From contig SSNU01000078.1 of assembly GCA_012064415.1 (NCBI GenBank), positions 1-64,000 of the forward strand: DNA of 64,000 bases, read 5' to 3'. Positions 46,961 to 58,800 of the stretch are shown one piece after another; the stretch's first letter is position 1; each line of letters starts with the position of its first letter. Origin of the DNA: Gyrodactylus bullatarudis. Lineage: Eukaryota > Platyhelminthes > Monogenea > Gyrodactylidea > Gyrodactylidae. The position numbers and the translations under genes are program-made. The notes under the pieces are model-generated. The model worked only from the letters and a program-made list of their open reading frames with translations, searched no databases and was not told the DNA's origin.

Positions 46961-48265
46961 ACCTACAGGTCTCTAAATTAAATTATAGGAAATATGATCA
47001 TCTTACTAATAATAAAATATTATCTCTATTCTCATAAACTTCTGCGTAGTGAGCTTCATCTTTATAATTAAGTGTCTCTTGATCTTACATGTTTTAAAAA
47101 CTGTTTTTTTATTTATCTATTTTATAATTTTTAGGGTTTTTTCATCAGGTTATTCCCTGTAGTTTATCTTGGAGCTTCTTGTAAGTTCTTGGGAGTTCAG
47201 TGCCACCACTAGAACCCTTGGTCAAAAAAATAAAAACTCTTTATTTCAGTCTATTTATTGTGAATATTTTAAATAAATGTTGTAATTTTAAACAAAAAAT
47301 GAGTTTCTTCGATAAAATTTTTTTGTTCTTTAATGCCCGTGACTTGTGCTGAGATAAACATTCTTCTCTCTACCCTATAGTCCAATGGAGAACGATGATT
47401 AGTTTTGAAGACTACTGGAGACAAGTCGGATAATTCATCTTGAAAAGGTTTAAATCATTTGAATTTGATAGAAAGCATGAAGAAAATGAATAAAAGATAA
47501 TACTATTACAATGTTTTTTTAGGATGGAAACAAGATATATTAAAGTTGACTTTACACCATGAACAGGAGATTATGAGTGAAACCCCATTGAGTCTAAAGA
47601 TTTCTATAAAAGTTTTTCCCTGAAGAATGTATGTCCTGTGTTCAGGGGGAGTAAACTACTTTGTACAGTAACTAAAAGTTTTCTCGAAATTGTGAAGGGG
47701 TCAGTAATTATCACTAGGCCGTAATAATTGTGTTGTCATTTATTCCCTGGGACTGTGTGGGACTTGACACCAAGTAAATTTATACATTTATTTAACTATA
47801 GTTACAATATTGAATGCGGGAGTGGGGGAGAATAGGCAGTAGGAATTTGTTTTCACAAAAGGGTGTTGAAGACTACTGGAGATAATCTAATGTTTGTTTT
47901 ACCTCCCCCGAAGGTAGGAGGAGGAGATAACTGCCAGGTAAGTGGCTTCAGCTTTAAATAGTACTATAAAATATCACGTTGAGAGAATAATCCCCCGAGT
48001 TTCCTACACTCCTCTCATGTTGTAAGAGAAATAACCCAACAACATTTTAGTCAAGCCCTACTTGGTAAATCTGGAATAATTAATTTTCACTTAGTTATTA
48101 TATCCTCAAGTGATTCGAATTGTTAATGGGATATAAACATTTCTTTTCTTCTGTTAATTGATGGTTTAATTTGGTCATTGTTGAATTGTATTTTTTTCGT
48201 TAGAAATAATATATTAACTCTTTCTGGCAACGGGCGAGTTATCTTGGATAAATAAATCAAACTAA
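46961..48265. other. Intergenic DNA
   Basis: No gene recognised. The 15-base block gaagactactggaga occurs twice (about 47406 and 47869), and the interval between is less AT-rich than the flanks; its nature is unknown. Confidence 0.4.
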
Positions 48266-48694
48266 AGCTAGTTAATATGAAGATGGGATTTTTACAAAAT
48301 TGTGGCATATTTAAAAACTCGAGTAGGTCAAAACTTCCATTTTTATTGATTTCAAAGTGAGAGAGGGATCGAAAGTTGATTTTTAGGAACACGATTAGAC
48401 AAAGAAATCAAATATGCTGAATTTAATTTGATCATTTTCCACTTGAAAATTTATGACCATTTTTCAATACTTTTTCAATGCAAAATTCAAAAAATGGAAG
48501 TTTGGCGCAAACTTGGGATTTGAAATGTGCCAAAATTTCCATAAAAATTGATTTTTTTCAAAATTATTTTTATTCTTATTGGGAAAGTGGGCTCATGATC
48601 TAGATTCCAAAAAGTCTTGACCAAACTTGAATTCTTGACACAAAAATTGAAAATTTTGTAAAAACCATAAATTCCCATCTCTATATTAACTAGC
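48266..48694. mobile_element. MITE, family C, complete
   Basis: The left end agctagttaatatgaagatg (48266) is mirrored by catctctatattaactagct (ending 48694), with further inverted matching over about 40 bases (tttttacaaaatt / aattttgtaaaaa). It is 429 bases long with no coding capacity. The interior shares gatctagattccaaaaa with 32215 and tggcgc blocks with 32120. Confidence 0.7.
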
Positions 48695-49130
48695 TCTACT
48701 TATCGATGAGAAGTAATCAAAAAGTTCACAATCCCCAAGCAAATGAAGGCAGGAAACCAACTTAATGCTCCTCATCAGAATCCAGTTCAACAACCACATT
48801 TAATATCAGGTCTCATTATCAGAGGACCTTTTTAGTCAAATAAAGATTAGAGTTAAGAAGAGATTTTGAGTAGTAAAGCTTAGACCTTAGATCTCAAATC
48901 AAAAAGGTTATCGGTGATAACAATCCTTTAAGGAAAACTTAAAGATAATTGTAATATTTGAGAATGTCTGCTTCCTAATTTTGCTTGAAAATAAATAAAT
49001 TTATATGATTCTTTCAAAAAGAGTGAAGATTGGTTTCTTTTTCTATTGAAGGTCTGGATACAAGAGAGTTTTAATATAATCTAGTTTATTTCGAATATGT
49101 TGCATTATAGATTTTAGACTCTTAGGGTTA
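48695..49130. other. Intergenic DNA
   Basis: Nothing recognised between the family C MITE and the non-LTR fragment. Confidence 0.4.
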
Positions 49131-49166
49131 TCACAGTCATAGATTTTAAATTTATCGTTAATTAAT

Positions 49167-49990
49167 TCATAGGAAGAGAGAAGAAAGGATTTTTTGTAAG
49201 ATTGGAAAATGTCTGAAATTGTAGTTATTCTCGATCGGAGAAGAGGTTAGGAGGAAGTTTTTTACTGTAAAAGCATTTCTTCTGACCCAAAGAGGCTGAA
49301 GACCAGAGGCTAATATCCGAGAGTTATAGGATTCTAAAAAGGGATAAAGCAAATATAAAAAACTACTTTGTATTTTTTCAACCTCTCGTGCCTGAAAATT
49401 AGTTAAGTTTACTAGAAAAGTTGCGTTGTAATCAATTAATGGCACAATGTGTTGTTGAACTGAATAAATTGTTTTCTTTTAGCCAAAAAATACATTGTTA
49501 AATTATAATATGCGGATCAATTTGTAATTTTAATAGTCTATGCATAATATATGAGAATTTCAACCTATCGAAGGCTTTTGAGATATCTAAAAAAATGGAC
49601 AACAATAAAAGAAGGTTCTTTTAGCAGGGGGAGGGAATAATATAAAAATTCCAGAATGTTAGTAGCCGTGTTTTAACCCGGGAGAAAGCCATGTTGAGTT
49701 TTATCAGGGAACGGCAGCGGGAGTGCTTTTCTGATCTCATCTGTGAGATATCGGTCGAGAATTGATAAAAAAGTGTTGATCGAGGAAATTGGGCGTAGGT
49801 CTGGATAATTGGAATAATTTTTATGTTTGGGAATTGGGGTGATTTTGACTAGAAGCCAATCATCAGAAATAAAACATTTCGATATACATCGATTGAGGAA
49901 ATAAACGAGGGAGATTCGAAAGTTTGGAGACAGATTCGAAAGTAGGTTAAATGAGTTAAAATGAACATGTAACATGTTATGTACATTATA
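49167..49990 (-). pseudogene. Non-LTR retrotransposon fragment (reverse transcriptase)
   Basis: The minus-strand frame at 49673-49975 carries the start of a reverse transcriptase: V-K-I-T-P-I-P-K, then P-D-L-R-P-I-S-S-I-N-T-F, closing with Q-H-G-F-L-P-G (the motif before the catalytic palm). The remaining palm is missing. A second minus frame (49167-49445) carries a C-terminal block with L-Q-P-L-W-V-R-R-N-A. The copy is internally deleted and dead. Confidence 0.7.
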
Positions 49991-50039
49991 ACAACATACA
50001 ATTGAAAATTGTATTCAAAACTATGAGATTGTTTAACCT

Positions 50040-50390
50040 GATCCATAAAGATTTACTCGAACCTCAAGAGAAAACTCTATTGATTTATAAATTCCAATGT
50101 GACTGTGGAGCTACATATATAGGTCGTACAATTAGGAAGTTATCAACTAGAGGGAACGATCATCTTAAGAAAGATACAGCGGTGACCAGGCATCTAAGAC
50201 AGGAAGGGCACTAAGCTTCAATTTCAAACTTTTCAATTCTATACAAAAATGCAGGGGATGACAGTACTGATATTTGGGTGAAGGAGAAATTCTTCATAAA
50301 TCAATATAAACCAAACTTTTGTGAGCTTTTTCACTTTTCTCTCCACTGTTGCTAATTATTGGAGAGTTTTGGTGTTTTTTTAGCTTACAT
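50040..50390 (+). pseudogene. Penelope-like element GIY-YIG endonuclease fragment
   Basis: The frame at 50002-50214 reads L-I-Y-K-F-Q-C-D-C-G-A-T-Y-I-G-R-T and then the H-L-K-K-D-T-A-V-T-R-H block. I-Y-K-F...T-Y-I-G is the GIY-YIG nuclease signature used by Penelope-like elements for target cutting. A TAA at 50212-50214 interrupts it, but the same frame continues (S-I-S-N-F-S-I-L-Y-K-N-A-G) for about 45 more codons, aligning with 37078-37330. The reverse transcriptase that should precede it is absent; the neighbouring reverse transcriptase pieces belong to non-LTR elements. Confidence 0.75.
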
Positions 50391-50750
50391 TATATTCTTA
50401 TATTCTTCGACTTTTACTATTTCTTTCATAATTTGTAAATTATTATCTTGAATGAATTCTTAACTAATATCATTTTTAAAGTATTGCCACTGATGATGCT
50501 TTATGAAATGTACATATGGCCCTAATATATATCTTATTTCTAAATCTCTTAATATGATTTTAAGTGGCTTTTCGGACGTATTTGAAAATTTACGTGAATA
50601 TTTGAATCATTAAAATTAAATCCTCTATTATCCGGAGGAAAAATTGAATTTTTATAAAAATAGCAAGTTCTCATCTTCACTTACGCTTATCTTCAATAGA
50701 GAACTGTCTTCGTCAAAAGATGTTTAACTGAATACACAAGTAATAAATTC

Positions 50751-52232
50751 ATGAGTATATTTAACTCTAAACGAAACTTCTTTTTTCGAATGCTATCTCA
50801 CTCTGCATCATGCTTTAATATTATGAATGAGCAATATATATCTTATCAAGATTTTATCAAATTATTGAATAGCCTACGTTTTAAAAATCGAAAAGACTTC
50901 TATAAAGTCAGTGTGAACATTCTCTTAAAAAGTCACAAAACGTTCCTAACTAGCCTGTTCAATCTCTTCCAGCGAACATTTGTTGAATCTTACATTCCTG
51001 AAGCATTTCTAGTCTCTATGATTATTCCTCTACCAAAGGCTAATTCTGCAGAATATCTTCCCATTTCTCTACAATGCGTGTTTATGAAAATCATTGATTC
51101 CTTCTTATTTATTCGCATCAGAGAACTTCTGGATATAAATATTATCGATCCGAATCAGCATGGCTTCTGTAAGGGTCGCTCCTGTGAAACCAATATATAC
51201 TCTTTTCTCTCATACATAAACGAACTAAGAATGCATCGTAGAAAGATCCTTGTAGAATATATTGATTTATCTAAAGCCTTTGATAAAGTGTTTACGGACA
51301 AAATACTTGAAACATGTCATAACCTGGGTATCTGTTCAAAACTTTTAACATATCTATCATTTTATCTATACAATAGGAGGCAATTCGTCTGTTGCAACGA
51401 TACTAAATCTGAACAGGAGTTGATCAGCTCTGGAGTTCCTCAAGGCTCTCGAGTTGGTCCTCTCCTATTCAACATTATTTTTTCCAGAGTAAAGACACAA
51501 GAAGCCAAAATTTTCAAATATACTGATGACTTCAAAATTGTTTTCGACTTTAATGGAGCGATACAAGAGTCAAAGGTTAATGAAGTTCTTGCTACTCTCC
51601 TAAATCAACTGAAAGAACTTGGACTACAGCCTAATGAGGATTATAACTCTGTTTCTTCCCTTTCTATTGTACCAGGTAACAAAATAATTACACAATCGTA
51701 TGATATCCGAGATCTTGGCATGCAATATGATTCGTCCTTCAACTTCAGAAAGCACATGGAAAATGCCCTAAAACTATTCAAAAGAAGATGCACCATGATC
51801 AATAAATGCATACAGACGGATAGAATGAAACTTTTCCTTTATACAATATTTGCCCGACCAGTCATTGAAGCTGGCTCTGCTATTTGGAATCCAGAGGCGT
51901 TCACCATGTCAAGAAGAATCCAACGAACCTTCAAACGATTCAAAAGGCGCCTATCTGAAGACTCTCAACGGATACTCAATCAAAAAAGCCACACCCTATC
52001 AAAGAGAAGAGACCTACAAAGCCTTATAATGGTCCACAAATGTAAGAAGCTTGAGAGACTTGGAAGTAGACTGAGACGGAGGATAAATCTTTCTGAAGGC
52101 AATAATTTTTCCAAACTAGCCATATTTAAAAGAACTGTTAAATATTATATTAAACTAAGAAGAGATATAAAAATTTTAGACACTAAAAAGTTAAAAACTA
52201 TTATGACCAAAAAAATTCTACTTGATGAATAA
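50751..52232 (+). CDS. Non-LTR retrotransposon reverse transcriptase (CR1/Jockey-like)
   Basis: An unbroken 493-codon frame. Reverse transcriptase signatures in order: I-P-L-P-K-A, Q-H-G-F-C-K-G-R-S, palm motif A D-L-S-K-A-F-D (near 51265), S-S-G-V-P-Q-G-S (near 51430), and motif C Y-T-D-D-F-K (near 51520). Motif C has T in place of the usual A of Y-A-D-D; both aspartates are kept. Motif region after it (R-D-L-G-M-Q-Y-D, G-S-A-I-W-N-P) is typical of CR1/Jockey-type elements. The N-terminal endonuclease is missing and similarity starts at about residue 45, so the insertion is 5'-truncated. The long open frame suggests a young copy, but it cannot move without the endonuclease. Clade is uncertain. 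Confidence 0.85.
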   Translation: MSIFNSKRNFFFRMLSHSASCFNIMNEQYISYQDFIKLLNSLRFKNRKDFYKVSVNILLKSHKTFLTSLFNLFQRTFVESYIPEAFLVSMIIPLPKANSAEYLPISLQCVFMKIIDSFLFIRIRELLDINIIDPNQHGFCKGRSCETNIYSFLSYINELRMHRRKILVEYIDLSKAFDKVFTDKILETCHNLGICSKLLTYLSFYLYNRRQFVCCNDTKSEQELISSGVPQGSRVGPLLFNIIFSRVKTQEAKIFKYTDDFKIVFDFNGAIQESKVNEVLATLLNQLKELGLQPNEDYNSVSSLSIVPGNKIITQSYDIRDLGMQYDSSFNFRKHMENALKLFKRRCTMINKCIQTDRMKLFLYTIFARPVIEAGSAIWNPEAFTMSRRIQRTFKRFKRRLSEDSQRILNQKSHTLSKRRDLQSLIMVHKCKKLERLGSRLRRRINLSEGNNFSKLAIFKRTVKYYIKLRRDIKILDTKKLKTIMTKKILLDE

Positions 52233-52267
52233 AAATTTAAAATGTAAACTAGCGAACAAATGTGTTG

Positions 52268-52292
52268 TTCTAATAAATTATCTATCTATCTA
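52268..52292 (+). repeat. (ATCT)n tail of the non-LTR element
   Basis: About 35 bases past the stop codon the element ends aataaattatctatctatct, a short tetranucleotide tail. CR1- and L2-type elements end in short tandem repeats rather than poly(A), so this marks the 3' end of the 50751 insertion. Confidence 0.65.
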
Positions 52293-53399
52293 TAAGTATT
52301 TTCAGAATTGATGCTATGTTTGAAAATGTATGCAAGGGATTCGTTTTCAGTTCATCGATGTTAAAGAGCCCTTAGCCGTTTTAAAAAAATATATTTTCAT
52401 CAAATATTCCATGGTACTTGTTAATAAATAATCTACTATTGAAGTGACTTTTTAAAATTGGAAATTTAGTTTATTGCTATTTTTTGTGAAATTATTGCTA
52501 TTTTCTGACCACCCTAATAATAATACAATGTATTACATCAATTTGATTAATTAATTGAAAATAATTAATTAAATATAGAAATAAATAAACGAATTAAAGG
52601 TCTCTTGATTGTCAATTTTAAGACATGAATCTTGATAATAAAAATGTTATTAATTGTTTTATTATTAAAGTTATAAAGTTGTAAATTATCACGAATGCAT
52701 GCAATTTAATTTTAGACCATAATAAATTATTATGCCAGACAGGAAAATTTCAAGGTTTTTAAATTTTTACTGCTTCGTAAAAATGATGGCAACAGCCATG
52801 GTTACAGATTCTATGAATAATTAAAATAGAATTTAATAATCTGAATTTTTTATTCGAGCTAAAATCATTGCTTTGAGTAAAATTAATTTTAATTTAAGAG
52901 TCGGAAATTCTCTAAAAGCTAATTTCAAAATATAATCTGTATTAGGGATAATAACTTTTTGAAAATATTTTTTCGAAAATTCTCCCATGTCTGAATAATT
53001 ATAAATCATAATTAATGATGCTTACTGTTTAAAGATTCTAGTTGTGAAATTTCCTAGAGGTGATGAAAATACAACAAAGTTTTTAAGAAAGAAGATCAAT
53101 AACACCACTTTTATAAAGAATGTACATTTTGAACAATTTTTTGATCGAAAAAACGAATAAAGAGATCTAACTTTTTTGTTGTAAATTTAGAATTTCAAGT
53201 CAGCCAAAATTTCCACTTTTTTAATGTTCAATATCAGAATTTATACTGTTTTCAGTGAATTGAAGCGATTGCATATCGAAATTAGGGATTTAAAGTAGAC
53301 AAAATTTTGAATTTTTTTCAAATAACTTGAAAGAAATTTGGAATAGAAATTTTATATTATTATAGTGATTATAAAATAAGTAAAATGTTCAGTATCTTG
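52293..53399. other. Intergenic AT-rich DNA
   Basis: No gene recognised; includes interior-MITE-like blocks around 53200-53300 (aatttccactttttt, tgaagcgattgcatatcg). Confidence 0.4.
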
Positions 53400-53770
53400 T
53401 TAGAAATAGTTTTTAAATATGTCAAGTGTATCTGGGATAAGATTATTTAAAAAGGCACTAGTTGATTTGATATCATCTGAGGGAATAGAGCTGAGTACAA
53501 TCTTGAACCGGGTTTGTAATGGTAGGATGTTATTCAAGAGGATTGTGTACCCTCGCTTATTTCTTGTATTGTAGATCGGAGTAGAGGTAGGGCATGTTTT
53601 GTTGTACAATAAAATGGAAGAGGCAACCCTTCTTAGCCATATTGGGTAAAGTGAGGCCTTGGCAAGACAACTCTTGTAACTGATGGGGCCAAAACAGGAC
53701 TTTAAAAATCTATATTGGATTTTTTCTATTTTCTTGGTTGATACATTTGAAATTCCCAGTTGTATGTCGA
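53400..53770 (-). pseudogene. Non-LTR element C-terminal fragment
   Basis: The minus strand encodes Y-P-I-W-L-R-R-V-A-S-S followed by R-N-K-R-G-Y-T-I-L-L-N-N. This matches the layout of the fragments at 58252-58566 and 32822-33124 (P-L-W-L-R-R..., then R-x-x-x-x-S-I-L). It holds no catalytic motif and has at least one frame shift near 53600. Confidence 0.55.
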
Positions 53771-53898
53771 GAATTCAAGTTTTATTAAGACTCTTTGGAA
53801 TCTAGACCATGAGGCCCACTTCCCAAATACGAAGAAAAATAATTTTTAAGGAAATTATGGCATACAGTGAATTCTCTAATTATTGTATATGTTACGAC

Positions 53899-53990
53899 CA
53901 ATGTGTACACTTTGAACACTGTATACAATGTTTGACATTGTATACACTGCGCACAAAAATGAACAATGTGTATACTTGGTGTACACATTG
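53899..53990. repeat. Nested short palindromes
   Basis: GTATACAATG at 53921-53930 is followed after five bases by its exact inverse (53936-53945). CAATGTGTA at 53964-53972 pairs with TACACATTG at 53982-53990. The outer block caatgtgtacac at 53899-53910 is the exact inverse of 53979-53990. The 92-base region can thus fold in more than one way. It lies in DNA without genes. Confidence 0.75.
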
Positions 53991-54189
53991 TCAAAAGTTT
54001 ACAAATTGTTCTTAAGGTCTGAGCAATGTGGAAACTTTAACTTTTTAAGAGTTAAGAAATTGTATTTTGAACAATTTTATCAGGAATCTTTACTGTTTAT
54101 TATCAGGAAGAGGATCAAACTGAAAATAGTTCTGATGGTAATTCTTTTTCTATTCTAGTTCTACTCATTTTATTCATTTTTATCATTAA

Positions 54190-54489
54190 GATTCGTCTGA
54201 TTCAGAGAGCAAAAATGATGCATACATGTAGCCAATAGATAATCTCGAAGAAATCGTTTTCGATAGAGAAAATTTAGATAATTGTATCAGTACCAGGATG
54301 AAACAGAGAGCAGATAAAATGATACGTCAAACATCTGGCAACTGTACGGTAGGTACTAGAGTAGCTGTAAAAATTCCTGAGATAGATCGCTCCCAGATGG
54401 ATACAATGTCAAACATATATGAAAAAAAGACCAACTCATTAAAAAAACAATCGACCCTCTACTATAAAGTAGTCATATTAAAATTATAA
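54190..54489 (+). pseudogene. Integrase C-terminal fragment (KRBA2/Ginger-like)
   Basis: The frame contains Q-R-A-D-K-M-I-R-Q-T-S-G, then V-G-T-R-V-A-V-K-I-P-E-I-D-R-S-Q-M-D. Basis: this is the 'QA.KM...vGd.V.vPIp.vDR...d' block near the end of KRBA2/Ginger-type integrases (motif from memory). An in-frame stop lies at about 54231. It is related in kind to the fragment at 126-456. The catalytic core is absent. Confidence 0.4.
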
Positions 54490-55853
54490 TGAAATTTCCT
54501 TATAATCATAAATTTTCCAATGCTTTTATCAGACATAGAATCAAAACGACCTCATATTTAGGTTCTTTATGCATTAATCTATCATATATCAACGTTTCAG
54601 ATCAACAGGTTCTAAAATGACGATTTTAAGTTTTCTTCATAATTAATCGATTTTGAATCAAAAATTATGTACATTTCTAATATTTTTTTTAGAAAACCTG
54701 TATCAGAAAACATTAGTGGCTGTCTAAAATCAATTTCCAGTTTTATCCGCCAACATTTCATTTCTCAAAAATCATATGAATTCCATTTCAAATTTCGAGT
54801 TAACCCCAAATTCCCATATTTTTTGAGTGAAAATTTTTGCTCATTCCAATAAGATATGAAAAACGATTATCACCATAAAACTTTAGAATTTACTTTTGAG
54901 GCATTTTGAGCATCAAAATTTCATCGATTTTCAAGTAGGCAAAATGATCAAAAAATTAAAATTCAATTTTCCCTCAATGATTCAGCATATCTGATTTCTT
55001 CGTCTAATCCTGAATCAACTTTTAATCCCTCTCTCACTTTGAAATCAGCAAAAAAATTTCAACTCAAAGTTCAAAAATATGGGAATTTGTTCTACCTTTC
55101 TCAAGATCTAAATATACATAATTTTTAAACAGCATTTTCCTAAAAGATCTTGTTTTTCAATTCTTTTTGAATTTTAAGTTGCAAACTGAATATTCAGCCA
55201 ATAGATGATCTATGAATCAATGTCCCAGCGAAGCGTGAACATCCTAACATTAAAAATATGATACTTTCAGGGGTTTATAATGCCAACAGATAATTCAATT
55301 TCATTGTAAGTATTCTCCTGATTTTATTCACTTTTTCGATCAAATGTCATGCTTGATGAGTCATCATGTTCAAACAAGGAACAGAGAATAAATGGATCAT
55401 GTATAATCATAATTACGAATTGACTTTTATACATAAACACAGTATCCAAAATGTAATGTAGTAGGAACTATTCATATTAATACATATGGACTTTTAAAAC
55501 TTACAACATTTCATCATCTTGCAAAAAAAATTTTCTGTTGAATGAAGAATATATCACTACAGCTCTTTTCTCATTGGACGATTGATGCAAATACAAATTT
55601 AAATATTCGTATATAATAAAACTGGCTATAACGAAGGTTGAATAAGATAATTAGATAAAGGATAATATTATATATTCAGAGAGGTAAACAGAAAGTTTTC
55701 TGGCCCATGTCCAAAGATACAGAAACCTTGTGTGTAAGTAAAGCTGTATTTGGAATTTATATCCATCAGGAAGGTTTTGTCAAATATTTTTGCAGTTCTT
55801 GCTAGATCTTTAGAAAAGTGCTAACTTAATGTGAATAAATCATTTAGGAAATT
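54490..55853. other. Region 5' of the SLC6 gene
   Basis: A MITE family C-like stretch lies at about 54690-55160 (ttttcaagtaggcaaaatga, tttcaactcaaagttcaaaa). The SLC6 first coding exon is preceded by catttag (55841-55847), a likely acceptor, so an upstream non-coding exon is expected somewhere in this region; it could not be placed. Confidence 0.45.
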
Positions 55854-58800
55854 ATGGATCAAGATATACCATTGAAATCCGTAGATGATGCGAGAAAAGA
55901 CCCGGTAAAGACACGAGCGTCATGGGGTGGAAAAATGGAATTTATCATGACCTCAATAGCCTATGCGGTTGGTCTGGGCAATGTCTGGCGTTTTCCCTAT
56001 TTATGTTTTGTTAATGGTGGCGGTGCATTCCTCATACCAATCTTAATCATGGTCCTCATTGTCGGATTGCCCTTATTCTTTTTCGAGTTTGCTTTTGGTC
56101 AATTTGCCAGTCTTGGACCGATCGCCATTTGGGATATCTGTCCACTTTTTAAAGGAATCGGCTATAGCATGGTATTAATCAGCTGGGTCATTTCAATCTA
56201 TTATGTCGTCATCATATCCCACTGTTTATTTTTTTTTATTTCGAGTTTTACGACCATACTTCCATGGTCCACCTGTGATAATTTCTGGAATACAATTAAC
56301 TGTACAGCTTGTGAGTTGAAAAATTGTAAAGTTTCATCAAAAACACGAATCTAGATTATGAGGCCGACTGAATTACACCATTAAAACTTGAAAAATTCTA
56401 CATTTTTGTAATTTTCCATTGATTATGGGAGGTCGAAGCAGTAAGAATCAAAATTAGATAAAGAAACTGATTATCAAGAATAATAAAGTTGGTTGATATG
56501 AAGTTGGGAAACTATGATTTTTACAGAAATCCCAATTATTTTCATCAAGAAATCGAATTTTTTAAAGATTTTCTGGAATCCTACTCATGTTGCCCACTTT
56601 TACCAGTTGAAGAAAAAAATTCTGAAAAATGGCAATTTTTTCGAACTTTCAACTGAAAATTTTTATTAATTTGAAAGTCAGAGGTTGATCACAAGGGGTT
56701 TTTCAGGATCAAGATTAGACAAGAAAATCAATTCAACTGAACCTGATCAAATGCATAGTCTTGTTATCGATTGGGAGCTGAATTTAAATTTTTTGATCCT
56801 TTTCACTACTTGAAAATCAGTGAAATTTCAATAACTCAAAATCTCTGGAAAATGGGGTAACTGTCGGTAATTTGACGATGCTAGTCATGCTTGGCTATTT
56901 TTGATCCTGAAAAACCCCTTGTGATCAACCTCTAACTTTCAAATCATTAAAATTTTTCGGTTCGAAAAAATGGGATTTTGGCGCCAATTCGAAGTTTGAA
57001 AATTGCCATTTTTTTCATTGAAAATATTTAAAAAAAATAAAAATTCAAAGTCCCTAACCCTAACCCTGAGCTATAGAACAAATAGGGTCCATGAAGATTA
57101 TCCAGATCTCTATAAAACTATAGATTAGGATCAATAACATATTTTTTCTAAATCCATGTACCAGGTATTTAATTTACAGTCAAAATTATGTTCTCAATTA
57201 TTCAAAAAAAAATTATTAAAACAAGTTTATCAGCTAATAGGTAAAGTGCTTCATAATGTCTGAGTTGATCTATTAGTTTGGTATCTTATTTTTTGATTTG
57301 CACACAAGGAAATCATTTCGAAATGTAATTTAGAAAGTTGAAATTTCTTATAAACCAGTATTCAATGAATGTCAATTCATTTAGCGAACAATATGAGTCA
57401 TGTCCAGCTTGAAAATGTTAAGTCATCCACAGAGGAGTTTTACGAGTAAATCAATATTATTTATTATACTTTTTTCTTGCTGATAACTTTGCTTATTAAA
57501 TCTTAGGAATTATGTTCTACAATTGTCTCCAACAATAGAAGAGTTTGGTGCTCCAAATTGGCGCTTAACTCTATGCTTGCTATTCTCCTGGGCGATTGTT
57601 TGTGTGGCTCTTATTAGAGGAATAAATTCCCTTGGAAAAGTATGTTTTTAAATTATTCAAATTTTATTAATTTTCTCGATTTATGTGTTAGAGTAACTTT
57701 TATAAATATAAAAATCTACACTGTCGTTAACTTCATTCAGAGGTATTTCAGGCGGATCCATAACATTTTTTACACTAGGAAAAGCATATTGGTTTCTACA
57801 CAAAATGGATTAAAAATTTCATATTAAATAGACTTATAGATAAACTTATTCAATTGATAATAATTAAGATCGAATCGTTAAGTACACATACAGTAATTAT
57901 AAGTAAATTTGAGAGCTATCTAAAAAGAAATAGGACATGAAGGTTAACAAATACAATGTACTTTCTCCAATGATTGAGCCAAATATTTTTACATAATTCA
58001 ATACAATAGTAGTATTGCTCGTTGATAATTTTGACTGTTTAATCATACTGTTACTTTACAGTAGATAGCGTTATTTTTATTTTAAAAAATTGTTTCTTAT
58101 ATATAATAGATTTTTATTCATAAAATAAGTTATTTAAAATAGTAGTTACAGAAATAATTATGCGAATCTGCTATAAATTGAATAAGATAAATGCATATCT
58201 GTGATAATTTCATGATTTTAAAAATTGAAAAATTGATATGAAATCTGGCTCTTAAGGGGGGAGTATGGTGTGAAGCAGGATAGAAAACCCACTCCCTTGT
58301 CTGAGGTTATACCTTGATTGAGGTGTAGAAAGTCGTTTACTGTAAAGGGATGCTGCAGTTGCAATTCTTCGGAGCCATAATGGATACATATTTGCGATCT
58401 CTAAGAGTTTTTTGTAAGAATGAGGACCAAGACAGGAGCGGAGATAAAGGTATTGAATCCTTTCCATCTTCTTACATATTGTCTGAGGAATTGGACATAA
58501 GAGTCCTGCAACATAGTCAAAGTGTGAAAGAATAACACTTCTGAAAATTGAAATTTTAGACTTCAAGAGTAAATTAATTCAAGTTTCACTTAACGTTGTA
58601 TGAAGAAAGTGGTAGAATTTATTTATCTGTCATAATGGTTGAACTTAATTTCATATTTTCCTAAGGTCGCATATTTCACAGCAATATTTCCGTACATTGT
58701 CTTATTCAGTATGTTGGTGCATAGCCTGACAATGGAAGGTGCAATGCAAGGCCTGTTCTATTATCTCTATCCAAACTTTTCCAAATTATCAGAACTCAAA

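Noticed and set aside
57050..57067. Telomere-like ccctaaccctaaccc
   Set aside because: Only about two and a half repeat units inside an intron; too short to mean an interstitial telomere.
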